Shown here piece after piece: positions 24,433 to 44,319 of a DNA stretch of 64,000 bases. The number at the start of each line of letters is the position of its first letter. The stretch's first letter is position 1. A program made the position numbers and the translations under genes. The stretch is from Daphnia carinata (Eukaryota > Arthropoda > Branchiopoda > Diplostraca > Daphniidae). The stretch covers positions 11,440,638 through 11,504,637 of the forward strand of contig NC_081331.1 of NCBI RefSeq assembly GCF_022539665.2, written 5' to 3'. The notes below the pieces were generated by a model that was not told the DNA's origin, searched no databases, and saw only the letters and a list, made by a program, of their open reading frames with translations.

Positions 24433-25675
24433 ATGGAATTCGGTATTTTTTCTGACGATTTTTTTGAAACAAAAGAATCTGACCAAAAGGAACAAACTGC
24501 ACCACAGTCAACGTGGACGGCTCATCGATCGGAACCAGGGGTAAGTCCTAAGATTTCATATCTTTTACGTATGTGAAACGTAGTTATCTCTTTGTATTTT
24601 CATTTGAAATAGTGGTTTCACGAAGTATGTGAAAGAGCGTGTGAAAATGATGTTTCATTCAACATGAAGCATTTGCGTGCAAATCACTTGTACTTTACCG
24701 GTAGCTATACTGAAGCAGCGTGTGCTTTTACAGAATTAGTTAAGCTGATGAGAACTGGAAACCATCAAAGGGAAGTGGCTGAGGGTCTTGCTCGCAGTTT
24801 ATTGAAAATTGGAGATACAAAGTTGAGCCTTGAGGCAGCCAGCCAATTAGTATGAATATTTTAAATATTAGGAGAATCATCTACTAATTATTCAGAATTG
24901 ATCTCAGAAACTCAGTTGCAAGAGTGAAGCCCATTTCGCCTCATATCACATGTTATGTGCAGAAATACATAAAAAAAACCATGACCATAGCAAGGAGCTC
25001 GTTCATCTGCAACAGGCAACCCACTTTTTCCTGATATTTGATAAGCCAGACCTGTTAATTAGATATGAGTTTTCAATCAGGCAATCAAGATCCATTCAAT
25101 GAATACCGACATGTGGCTTAAAATAGCTGAGTGCTATAGCCAAATGAGCCGGATTGACCCCTATGCTGTTCCGTTCACGTTGTCAAAAACCAAAGACGTA
25201 ACATGGTTTGCTGCGGCAAGCTTATTACGAGTGGAAATCATTTTGAAGAGTTTAGTCGGCAGAGAATCTGGCGGTGCTTTGAAAAAGAAACGCAATCAAA
25301 AGTTACAGAACCGTGTTCATCCCGTGGTTGCCAGTCTTCCGCCGATTTTCATTTCGAAAGCTCATGAAGTATAATCCGACGTTTTCTTTTTCCCCATCAC
25401 GTATTTTAAAGCACTAGCATTTTAACTTGGATCTTGTCTGCTCATTTTAGGCTTTGTGTCGGGATGTATTCAACCTAGAATTTCAAACACAAGACGAATC
25501 TGAATTTGTCGATTTGGGAAGTTCCAAATTGAACAAAACTGGAGAAAACGAGGAGTCTGTCGTTACGATGGCAAGTGAACGTCCGGGAGATTGGTTTGAA
25601 AAGCAGTGGTTCTCTTTTGCTGATTCCATTCAAGACGTGTATTATGTACCCCAAGTTAACATGTGTGATGCTTAA
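24433..25675 (+). CDS. C8orf76: C8orf76-like TPR protein
   Basis: Uncharacterised conserved animal protein. Exons: 24433-24540, 24613-24849, 24908-25015, 25081-25368, 25451-25675; 321 residues, every exon a multiple of three. Landmarks shared with human C8orf76: an acidic start (MEFGIFSDDFFE), a Trp after the first junction (WFHEVCERA), TPR-like helices (YFTGSYTEAACAFTELVKL, KELVHLQQAIKIHS, NTDMWLKIAECYSQM), and a C-terminus RPGDWFEKQWFSFADSIQD. Exon 3 must end at CAACAG because QQ then AIKIHS aligns without a gap; this makes intron 3 start with GC (GC-AG). The Trp-rich ending and overall length support orthology. No enzymatic motif; role unknown. Confidence 0.82.
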
Positions 25676-26203
25676 TGCACGGTAAACGATTGTTTATTAT
25701 TCGCTTGGCCTCGTCGGGCAATGTAAGAAAATTTAAAATTTTCCTTTTTTTTTAAGCAATTGAAAAGCGGAAGAAGAAAGGGTGGATACCGTCTTCTAAA
25801 AAGTCTTTAAAAGCAAAAGCACGACCAGCAAAACTTGTGTTAAATGGATTAAAATATGACTGCGTTCATATAATTTTTAAAAATCAAGTGGAGGCAAAAA
25901 CCACGTCTTTTCTCATTTGCGGAAGGACGCATTACTGGAGGTTGTACGTTAGTATTTGTATCTGGTTAACATTGAACTGTTCTGTCCTGTCTACCGAATT
26001 GAACTTTTGACTTCTACTTGGAGGATAGGAATAACAATTTAAATTATAGTGAGGTCTTGGTAGCATATAGCAATTTGAAACTTAATAAGTTCATTAATAA
26101 AAAAAAAAGAATGGGGCAAACACCAAAAATACGCGCTTATGGAAATGGAAAGGAATCAAAGAAAAGTGAAAAATCTGGCGGATTGATGACACACCATATT
26201 TCT
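25676..26203. other. Convergent 3' spacer
   Basis: Lies between the stops of the C8orf76-like gene (+) and TPPP (-). A lysine-rich open stretch at about 25759-25940 (plus) has no partner exons or family match; I treat it as 3' UTR. Confidence 0.5.
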
Positions 26204-27376
26204 TTAATGACTCTTATCGTTCGAGCTTTTATTGTTAAAACCTTGGACGTAACCGGAGCCGTCGGGTTTATCCTGCCTTCCGTCTATACCGCGCCCGCGT
26301 CCACTGTCATCAAATCTCATTTTCTGCCGGAACGTTTAAAATAAGATTAGAAATAGAGTAAATTTTTTAAAAATGCCATCTACGTACGCTAGATCCAGTA
26401 TATTTAGCCGAATCGGTCAGCCTATCTACTGCAGCTGTCTTGACAGCGACCTAAAATGTTTAGAGGGAAAAACATTAGTTGCTTATTTTAAATAATGGCA
26501 ACCGTCGTCGCCTAGCGTTTTCAAAATTATACCGTAGTTCCGCTTGTTCCGGGTATGCCGCATTGAATCATTTTATCTCGAATTTCGGACAACTCAACTT
26601 TTTTCGCTTTGGCCAAATCCTCCAAAAACTTTTGGTAGTCGGCGAGTCCTAGTCTGAGAGACCTATTGAATGCGCAAATGTCAATAAAAGAAAAACGTTG
26701 CATCGTAAACATAGAGTTGACATTGACAAACGATAAGTTTACATGCTACTGACAAATATAGGCTTCCGGAAAAGAAGAGAACAAACTCGAGTCGAACACC
26801 CATGCGCCGTCTTACGCATAAATAATCGAATCAGATTTCTTCTTTATTTATTGTTTGTTTTTAGAGACATGGTATTGTACATGCTCTTAAAAAAAGGACG
26901 GCTTTTGCCAGTCATCCTTTTTTTTTCTCTCTCTTTGAGTCGCCCATTCTCATTTAGGAACAAAATCATTTATAGTAAATTTAAAACTGAACTTACTTGT
27001 ATTTTTTGAAGTAGATTCCAGTGTCGGTGGCTGTAATTTTTTTCCCATCGATGACCTTAGCTTGTTTCATCCTGCATGACACACACAAATCATTTTTACC
27101 GTCGTCATTCGAAAAAGAAAGCGCCATTCGAGAGTCAAAATGTGTCAAATAAAAATGACGTTACCACTTGTCACTCTGTGACAAGGAGATTGCTTTGCCA
27201 TCGGCTTTGCTGTCACCGAATTTTGCGAAGGCGCGGAACAGTTCCGCCAATGGATTTTTTGCTCCCGAACTGGGACGAGGAGATGCTGGAACGTCGGGCA
27301 ATTCATCTTTGAGCGATTGAAGGGGTTGTTCTCCATTCAAGCCCTCTTGCGACGAATTAGAGTGGACATCAGCCAT
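26204..27376 (-). CDS. TPPP: Tubulin polymerization-promoting protein (TPPP/ringmaker)
   Basis: Microtubule-bundling protein of the p25-alpha family. Exons, minus strand: 27376-27165, 27071-26997, 26653-26533, 26450-26388, 26323-26204; 196 residues in phase. Features: a disordered Ser/Pro-rich start; the p25-alpha core [54 protein letters not shown] and [10 protein letters not shown]; then [16 protein letters not shown] and the conserved C-terminal element [16 protein letters not shown]...GYVQGF. Exon 3 could be misread as ending at TAA at 26529-26527, but the GTATAA there is a splice donor, and the two short exons below it restore the full C-terminus. Plus-strand open frames at 26018-26344 and 27076-27312 are shadows. 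Confidence 0.95.
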
Positions 27377-30300
27377 ATTTTTCTAGGTATTAGTGGAGAC
27401 AGGTCCCGCCATTAAAACGAGGAAGTCGTAAAGAAACAAATAGATAAAAGAGCAAAAGAAAAAGCCATAGTTGTGCGCGTAGAACAAAAAAGAGGGGAGA
27501 ACATGGTACGGTCGAACGAACAAGCATTCGAATATGGTCAGGCGTCACGTAACGAATATTCTTGTGGGTAATCAAGTGGCGGCTGAGTAAACAGTGACTA
27601 AGCGAGAGCTTGTTGTTTTTTACCACGTCCCTATATACTTTTTCCCCGTAAGCCTCCGTTTACTGGCTTTTCTTCATTCTTAACACTTTTTTCAGTTTCT
27701 CACATGCTTCTTTACATTTTTGTTTTGTACATAGGGTTTTCTTTTTATTGTAACCACATATTGGAAAAACAGTATCCGAAAGCAATAGTCCGTGCTCTGA
27801 TAATTATCCGTGTCGACGTGCTCGTCCGTCCGGAAATCAAGTACTAACTGACTGTATGTACATTTGAAAAGTCCCATTCACTTCGACCTCCCTCTCTATA
27901 CATCGTTTATACCTCGCCTATTTGCGATACTTAAGCCATATTTGCGTGCGCTTAAACATACAACAAACACACAGACTCGGCGGTAACGTTTCGTTCATTT
28001 GCATCGGTGAGCTCATTGCTGTTCTCACCTTTTTTCGCATCTTCATCCTAGCGGCTAAAAATGCATAGTTCGAGCATAAAACATAAAAAGAAAGGCTGGT
28101 AAAAGTCTCATTTGGCCTCGTCCATCTGTTGCTTGTAAATTACCTTTCTTTTTTTGTGTGTGCCTATTGCTCAGCTTTTCAGCTGTGCAAATCTATTTAT
28201 GTTTCAGAGCAACATCCTTGTGATGTGCGCGTCTTCCCGCTTCGGACCCTGATAATTTCCTCTGTTTTATCTGATCACGTCATCTTTATCGCTTGCCATG
28301 TTACATGAGGCAATCTTTTCCGTTTTCCTTTCTGCAATTTCTTTAAAAATGTCGCGTTTTTCTGATGACATCATCGGCTGTAGCCAATGCATCCTCTGCC
28401 AAACGACAAGCGAATCTACAATAAAGCCACGGCGAATTGTGTCATCATTTTACAGAGAACTATCCGGTCAAAAATCAATACGACGAGAGAGCATGCGCTT
28501 CAAAGACAGGCGTTACCCGTTCGCATTTCCCGCCATTCTTTCCCCCCTTTCCATCGTTTCCGCCGCTCTTTATTTATTATTATTATTTTTTGTTAATACC
28601 TCTTAGAAATAAAGTGGGCAATTGTCATTCAAAATGTCCGAATAGTCGAAACAATGTTGAAAAATAACTTACGTTTTCAGCCGACGTTCTCGCCTTTTTT
28701 GTTGTTGTTTTAGTTTCCGGGTAATTGAACAACAAAAGAACAAAGAAATTTTAGTTGCGTGGAGGATGGCTAAAATGAATCACAATCTATTCGATTTGCA
28801 ACTGCCAGTCGGTGCGGAAGATGGATGGAGATGGTGGGTCGTCGAAACAAGCGATGACGTGCAACACGCGGCGTTGGTAATTTGTTGTTGTTGTTGTTCT
28901 CACAGTCTGGGTCGAATTGAGCGCGTGCCTTGCTCCGGACGAGTCTATAGCGTATAACAGGCACAAAACACTCCTCTCCTGCTCAGCTGGATGTAGAGGC
29001 CTGGTAAATGTGTGTGGAGTCAATTGTTGAAGCGGAGCGACGCGGCGGGAGAATGTAACGCAGCACGTACGTTAGTGAACAGAGAGCTTGAAGCGTGGGT
29101 TGTCTTTCGTTGTTTCATTCCTTCGTTCGGGATATCGTGACTAGCTCAACCCATCCACCAACGCTGTAATTTTTCTCCGAATCTCCTGACCTCCAAACTC
29201 GCTAGATGGCGTAGCCTACTGCCTCATCCATAATTCCTCCTCGATTTTATTTTTTAGAAAGGCAATGAATTGAAAATTCCAAAATAGCTGGATGGCCAAC
29301 CAAAATGCGAATACATTAAATCAGTCAGAAATGATTGATTATTCTAGGTAGGTGTTTCGTAGTAGTATGGTGTGGGAGGAGCAACACCAAAAGCGAATGT
29401 CAATGAGTAGAAAAATAGGCTGATGTGTCTGCAAAATCTGTTGCCCTTTGCGTAGTACGAGATCCACCGATTGATTCGATGACTATTATTGCACTTCTTT
29501 CAAAACAGACCCAGAGCGTGAATACTCGTGTACGAAAAGCCTGTCTACAGATAGCGACAGAACGTATCAACATTTTGACGGCGTCAAACATTGCGTTTTT
29601 TTTTTCAACAAAATATTGTAAAGACTTTACATATTTCGTGATTCCTTTTAAAATCAAATGCCGGTTTTTGTTGAACTGAACAATCAGAAAGAGAACCACT
29701 TTTGTGCGATCAATCTCGTGTGGTTTGCTCTTTGTATTTCCATCTCTTGCGGGGGCTACAAAATCGTTGTTTTTCGATAAAAAGAAAGCAACCGACCTCC
29801 AAAAAGACGGCTTCTTTTTCTTCCTTTTACCTATCATATATTTTTACTAGATTTTTCTTTCGGTCCCCTTTTTTTGTACCGTCCCCCAGCGGCTTAGTCG
29901 TGATCGATGAACAGGATAGCAAAAGTATCGAAAGACTTCGGGTGGGTGTTGGGTAAAAGCAAAAAAAAAAAAGAAATGTTTGTTCCGTACAGAAAGTTGG
30001 GAGAAACATATCACGGGAAAAGATTTCTTGTTGTCACCTGCAGTAGTTACACATTTTAGTCCCGCTTCGTTTTTTTTTTTTGCTGGTAGTTGACGATGTA
30101 TTCTTTATGTATTCCTTGTTATACACTCGTACCAAACGCGGTATCTACAATAATCATTCTGTTGAGGGGGAAAAAAAATGTTTGCAATGTCAAAATCTTT
30201 TCCGTTTCCTCTGGTCAATAAGAATCACTGACGGACGAGGGTAAATCAATCGTATTAACCTGTCAAGCGCATTACGATCGGATGTGTAACGTACAACGTT

Positions 30301-33300
30301 GTAAGGATTGGTCCTTATTTTGTTAGTTTAGATTTCTCTTGGTACTATTTGTTATGCAAGGAGAATAGAAACTAACGCATTGGAAGCCAAATAACTTAAA
30401 GATAAGGGCCTGTGTTCAGTTCACTAGATGGTGCTGCTGTCCACAAGTTGGACGCGGTAGTTCCATTGATTTTTTGAAAAATTTAGTTGCAATCAAATTT
30501 TATTGCGTACAGTTTCAAATTTCTGTTTGTCTCTCATTTCAAAGGGGTAAGAATTGTCGAATGGGACGTCGAAAGATATCAGATTTGTCAAAACTAACGT
30601 TTTGTCTGTTTTAAAGTGCAAATATGCCAATCGATCTCTTGGAAAATTGAATGGACGCACGGGCGCGCGCAGTCCCGTGAATTTGGCCGGCCTCTTTTGT
30701 TCCGCCTTTCCCTTTTTGGTGGCCATCGCTTTATGGCATTTTGCACGCGACCACTCCATACAATGCCCAGGTTCTTCCCTCTGCCTTCACAGTCTCGTCA
30801 TCGATAGATAATCCCATCAAGAATAAGGATACGACTGAGCTCTTTATGAAGCTTTTTCTTCCCCTTTTTGTTCACGTAACATTTGAGTTGTATTTATAGT
30901 CGAACGAAGCAGGTCGAATGAAAAGCCCAGGTACTTTATCAACAAATGGTTACTGTTTTCTGAGGATGAAATCCCACCGTTTCCTCTTTGCGCAGCTGCC
31001 CAATTCCTTTATGAGTATTGATGTTATCAAACAGGATATCGTCGATACTTTTGTAAAAAAATAACAGACCCCTAACTCTGTGTAAAATAATCCAATAACT
31101 CACGCTATAGGAGGTTATTGCTGAATCGATAATTCCCCCGTTCATTTTTTTCTTGAAGTGGATTCGCTGTGTTTAATGATGAACGATCCCGTCCTTCTCC
31201 TGCTGTGCATATCGGACGATAAAATTCTAATTGATTTCCATACGGCGTGTAGCGATTTTTCCGCGCGGGTAATAACGAAGGGAAGCCAATCGTAGGTGGA
31301 CTGTTACTATGCCTGACTAAGAACTCCATGGAGAGAAACGAGAGGGGGGAAAAAAGGTCAATCCAATTATTTGGCGATGGAGATCCACATGGAGAAATAA
31401 AAAAAAGATGGATATTTGCAGCCTATGAATCTGGCAGCCGATCAATACACCTGCATATAGCACGAATTGGATTTAAGGGAGGGGAAAGCACTGAAATGTT
31501 TCAGAGTTTAAAATACGCGAATATTTAAAGTTTTGTAAGTCTCAAATGTTTTAACGTCAGTTACCGTGAAATGCGTCTTTTGCAACGTGCGAAATTGAAT
31601 GAACATTATCCGCTAAACGATAGAAGTATACCATTTGTGCCTAGACACATGTTTGAAATTTCATATCCAAAAACTACTTCATTGCTCGACTGTTATGTGT
31701 GCTCTTTTGCTGGGCAAATGGCATAAGAAATCGATTCGCTTTAAATGTCTTTCGACGTCCAATCAATTTGGTCAATTCTTCAGGGGAAAAGACGAATTTT
31801 GGTCCGAACATGTATTCATAAAAAATTATTGCATCTCTTTTCGTTTGCTTTCCCTCTGTTTACAATAGAAAGCGCAGCAAGAGACACGCTGAAGAATGAC
31901 AAGGAAATGCCATCGGATCTTTTTGTTACATGGTCTCGTCTCTGAAAGCGCCGAACATGTCGCATCTATATTTGATAGATAATGGTGTGGACTATTTACA
32001 AACAAGTATATTTAGTCCGATAAAAGCTTGAAAAATTGCTTTTAGTTCTGAAAGAGTACAGCCAAATTGAGAGTGAATTGCGCATTAGATGCCCCGGGCG
32101 TATCTAGCGCTCTTCCCCGTAATTTCGCAGTTTGACGACTCTCTTGTATTTATAACAACGGGTAGTGCGCCTGCTGATGTAGGTACACGTCCGCACAACT
32201 TTTGTCAAAAAGACCTGAAGCAGTCATGTCTGCAGGGGAAATATTGATTATACCTGATAACCGCATAAAGAGACCCACACATACTGCTGCGATTATATGG
32301 ATCCTCTTTGTTGTCGCAATAGTAAAAACAAACAAGAGCGTTCGCTTGCCATTTAAGACTGCTTTGAAACAGCGACGTTTGAAGCGCAGTAACTTCAAAA
32401 AACCAGTAAAATAAAGCAGAAACAACAACAACAGAAAAATCTATTTGTAGCTCACCTTTACTTTCAACAGGAATGTGAACGTAAGATTGAACGTAAAGGA
32501 GAAATAGCTACAGTAATGCGGAAGGAGAAAGCAATGTTAACATTTTGTGACATCAGAAAATAGTGGCATACGTAGGTAAGAATGCGGTGTCGTTATCCAA
32601 GTAAACATGCTTACTTAAACAAGAATCAAACAGCATCCTCCACCATATCTCTTCATTCTTGCGGTTTACACATAAATGTATAATCTATAGAAAGGACGTA
32701 GTGCACTCCATAAAGCGGCAACCTACGACACGATCCTCGTGCGGGGAAGAAAAAAGACCAGCGCGCAGTTGTAGAGCCATTTTCCCATTTGTTATGCGAT
32801 GGGTTTCGTGCTGCGTATAGTATCCCCCTTGTTCGCTCGTAAGGTGAAGAAAGATCAATACCTGCTTTACTACGCAAACTTGCTCAGTTTTCGCTAGACA
32901 TTCGCCCGTGTTCTGCAAAGGGACTTATAGCACAACCGCTCCATTTGTCAAATAGTCCAAGATCTTTCTATTCCTTTCGTGAATAGACAGATGTATATGG
33001 AATGTTGGCCATATCTATGTTTTTTTTTTTCGTTGATGTTGTATTTTTTTTTCTAAATAACGTCGCCATCAACATGTCGTTTTCCTTGCGTGGTGATCTG
33101 TCATAACATGATGAATTCGTTTTGTGCCCTGCAGCTCTCTGCTCCTGAGCGCACATAAATCATAGACGCCGTCTATGCAACTTCTGGCGAACTTTGGTGT
33201 ATTCTTTGGGTTTGTTTATCCGATTCTTTTCCACCAAATGAGGTGATTCTTTGGCCTTTTCATCTTCACATTTCGCTCGGATCGAAAATAAGGAAAAACG

Positions 33301-36300
33301 GGACATTCGTAAATGCAATGATAGGTTGAATTTACGAATAGGATTGTGTTTCATCGTTATTAGTAGTTAAATACTGTACCACCGGTTTTTGACATTTCCG
33401 ACAAGCTCGTGAATTTGCGTGTTGATACGACAAATAATGCATTGCCTGCAAAGTATTTTCTTGATGTATAAAAAAAGGCAGCCGTCGATTTTAGACGCAA
33501 AGTCTGAATCAATCAATTGTTAAGAAAAAAAAGAAAAGGGTTTCATGTCTAATGGCCAACGAAGAGACAACAAAGTGAAATCTATATATAGATACTTATT
33601 CTTTTCCAACACGGACGTAAGCAATGCTTTCAGCTGCACGTTGATCACATTAGCGTCTAGTGAACTTTGTCAACTTAGATGGATACGCTTGTATGCGGAC
33701 AGCAGCCCAGGCACTTGGGCGTCGGATAGGTGGGAGACAAAAGCTCGGCAGTTTCGAGAGCTGTTCGTGGTACAGTATATAGGAACTTGTACATAAAAGA
33801 GACCCTGTATTTATAGTATAATAGTTGACATGTCAGCCCCAGGCGTCTGACACGTCTGGCATCCGCTTGACTTTTAAAGAGAAAGTAGAATAAATCGTGC
33901 CTCACGCATAAGTGGTAATATCCTCCCCACTCCTCTATACTGTAAAGCTGCCAACAATTTCTTTCATTCACGCCAATATTTAGTTTCCGGGAGGTAATTC
34001 CCTTCTTTTTTTTTTTTCTTATTAAATGCATTATGCTGGGTTGAGGGGATTGGATAGGGGTAAAATGTGTTAAAAGAGAGAAAGATTGGTCATAAAATAT
34101 AGCTACCTATCAGCCATCCATTACTGTGGCGTCCAATCCCGAAAAATTTAAATCTATGCTAATGAACGGAAAACGGTTTCAAGTGGGCTACATAATTATC
34201 ATATACCGCCTTTGCGTTCCCTGTGCAACGAGAATAATATCATACCCGTGACGAGTGCCATTCGTTACTTCGAAGATTAAGTGTGAGCGCTAATGCTCTT
34301 TATTTCGCATACAGAAACTAATTTATGTGTGTGCACATTATGAAATGCCGCTATGTATAACAGACCCCCCCCCCCCAATCGTATCCTTATTAGTCGATAT
34401 GCGCACATACTACACGTAGCATAAACAACAGACGTACGTGGATCCGTATTGATTATAGAATCATTCACGCAAGCGGCCGTCCCTCGATTCCATACAGTGG
34501 AGCGTGGATGTGAAGAGTTGACCGTTAAATTGAACTGACAGCCTTGCACTATGAATAGACCAGGAGGCATGAGAAAAACATGATGTGTAGCAGGGCTGTT
34601 GCTTTGAATATATACACACAGCTCCTGTTTGCTGGCTTTCAGTCATTTTTACCGACTTTGCAAGCGACTCACTACTCTGCCAGCTGCGCTGAAGAAACTA
34701 GAAGAAAAAAGAAAATTACAAGATACAAACAATCTTTGGTGAAAAAGAAAAAAAAAGAGATTCTTTTTCCGCCCACATCCTTGGCTCGATTTGATGTGAA
34801 AGAAAACAAAAAATATCGAGAGAAGGGGAACACTCTTTTATGTATACTAATACGTATACTGTATATACATATACACAGTAAGGGAGCTTATTCCCTATTG
34901 GTGCTGCTTTTTCTCTCGTTCCGAACATGGCTAGATAGTCTAGAAAGAGAACGGCAGGAAGGAGCTTATATCGATTGGGCGGACATGACGAACGACACAG
35001 GAGTTGAACTGGCGTGCTGCTATTTCGCATATATATACATATCCCTCTATATATGCCCGTTAGTGCTGCATGTCGCATCGTAAATTTTTAGCTTTTTCAA
35101 CAGTGGCCGCCATCAAAACCAGAAGTCCGCAGCAAAATGGAGGGGAAAAGAAAATTCAATACTTCCTGAGAGATGCATGTATAAGATCTAAATGTATGTA
35201 TATGTATTTGTATAGTTCGGTTGTCTGTTGTTCGATACGGAACTAGTTGTATGTGCGGCAGAATATTCATGTTGTTAAGCAAAGAGCTCTGAAGGGTCTT
35301 CATGTAAAATTGCGAAAGCTTAAAAGTATCTTTCATCTCTTAACAATAAAACGGTGGAATATTTGATGCTGTGAAATGTATTTATTATGCTATATGTCTA
35401 GCGTACCCATGGGCTCGAAGACATGGAAAAGATGAATTCTTTTGGACAAGGAACATCCATTAGCTTTCCGTGACATAATAAACAAGAAAAAAGAATAAGA
35501 GAATTCTTTCACGTGGGCTCGGATTCCAAATTCCCCAATTTGTGTTTAGGCTGAGCTATATATTGTAATCACGCAAGGTTCCTCGTATACACAAGATAGC
35601 GTTAACTTGACTGATATCTTCCTATTTTTGGACGTGTTTCATGGGTGCCTGCTTCGTTGTGGCTATGAAACTTAAAAAGCGAGACTGAACTAAAACGAAT
35701 TACGTTGGGCATTCTTTTTTTGTTTTGTTTCTTTGTTACCCACAGACAATGACGTATCATCCTCTTCGTGTTGCATTTGACTCGTTCAAATGCTGGCCAT
35801 TTCTTTCCTGTTTTTTATTTTTTCCGGTATGTTTGATGTTATACAGATATATAGGTTTATATTTACATATGGACAAGACGTAAAAGGTGGCGTGTGGCGG
35901 GAGTGTGTGGATATTACAGCAACAACAACAAAAAAACAATAAAGAAAGAGTCTTTCGAACATCACATATGTCTAAGCTACGCTACCTAGTATTGGTTGTG
36001 CGTTGGTGGAAGACTTTTACAGAGATTCCCAATAATATCGCTATATTTATATTGCTTCCGCACTCCTTTCCGCTTCCATATCCGCTTGATTAGTTTCGAT
36101 CCGGAAAAGAAATGACATGGATCTGGTCTCCACATCGAAGAGAAAAAGAGACAAAGACAGAATGTAAGGCGACGACCGTGTCCGGGGCGCCATCAAATGG
36201 ACAGCCAATTTGTCTTGTGATGTAACTTTTTTTTTGCGCTTTCATCTTTGTTCTCTGTTTTCAAATAGTCAAGCAATTGATCTTTGTCATGCATTTGAAA

Positions 36301-37200
36301 AGCTTCGCTAAATTTCAACTGAACAGGAGAAATAAAAGAGGATCTCTCCCGATGGCTGATCAAGCTGCAAAACTCGTCTTTTATTTTCCTCAGTCGGATG
36401 GTTTTTACGAATAAACATCGAATGGGCGTAGTATACATTGCGAACGAACGTTCGCAACAACAACTACTGTGTCCTCTGCTCTGCTGCTCTCGTCCGCAGG
36501 CCGCACTGTCTGTTCGATTTTACAAGATGCGCATTCAGTGGAGGGTAAGAAACGGCTTCAATTCGCTGAGAGTAGCCCATATTCAACTGTCAAAGTCTGT
36601 GTTCCGGCTAGCCGTCACTGGCTGCTAAAAAATTGGGAAAAAATAAGAAGGAGAGCAAGGAAAAAGAACTGTCCTGCTGCACTGGCAACAGTCGGCAGAC
36701 GACACGGGCTGAGAGCGGTCGTGACTGGGGGCGCGTGACACGACAATAATAACAACCAGACGAACATTACAAACGATTAGACGTCCCTCACGTTCTGCTA
36801 ATTACCAGATCCGGATTAGCCATACCCGGTGCATCTGGTTTTAAAGTGATTTCTGTCTTCAGATACGTCTGTACTGTTATACGACCTGAACTTCAAGGTA
36901 AAAGACGACAAAGACGACTAGCGACGGGAAATCTTGCTAGCTTTTGGCTCGGAAAAGGAAATATCGCTACATGTGTTGCCAACATCGTCGTACGCGCCAA
37001 CAAAGAATCTCTTTGCTGAGCTACTCCCACCTAGTTGAAATCTGTTTTCTCTGTCTGTGGCTGCCATTTTTGGATTTGCTCAATAGTGTAGGAGGTCTAC
37101 TGCCCACCTGCGCTTCATCAATCAATCACCTTTCATCAGCCAAACTCTAGGAAACTGCTTAGTGGACTGAGATCATGATATCTCTCCTGTCGACATCATC
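27377..37200. other. Long non-coding stretch upstream of FAM135
   Basis: About 9.8 kb without any exon I can recognise on either strand, in a region where genes otherwise sit about 1 kb apart. It holds simple repeats (TTG near 28880, ATT near 28570, poly-C at about 34365, AT-rich TATATA runs near 34860 and 35030), many poly-A/T tracts and a near-palindrome TTGCGAAC-GAAC-GTTCGCAA near 36440. A TCAGT initiator-like sequence at about 36535 followed by GGTAAG could mark a non-coding first exon of FAM135. Likely promoter, 5' UTR introns and enhancers; nothing firmer. Confidence 0.5.

Positions 37201-44319
<7,119 letters not shown>

Noticed and set aside
26018-26344. 108-residue plus-strand ORF
   Set aside because: It is the complement of TPPP exon 5 and neighbouring introns (26323-26204), which encode the conserved TPPP C-terminus on the other strand.
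26527-26532. TAA as the end of TPPP
   Set aside because: The preceding GT is a donor; exons at 26450-26388 and 26323-26204 supply the family's DRLTD and [11 protein letters not shown] motifs in phase.
29400-29956. Overlapping ORFs on both strands near 29.4-30.0 kb
   Set aside because: Opposed frames of similar length with no homology, splice signals or codon character; typical chance ORFs.
34580-35083. 167-residue plus-strand ORF in the gene desert
   Set aside because: Lysine-rich low-complexity translation of A-rich and TATA-rich DNA, with no family features or splice context.
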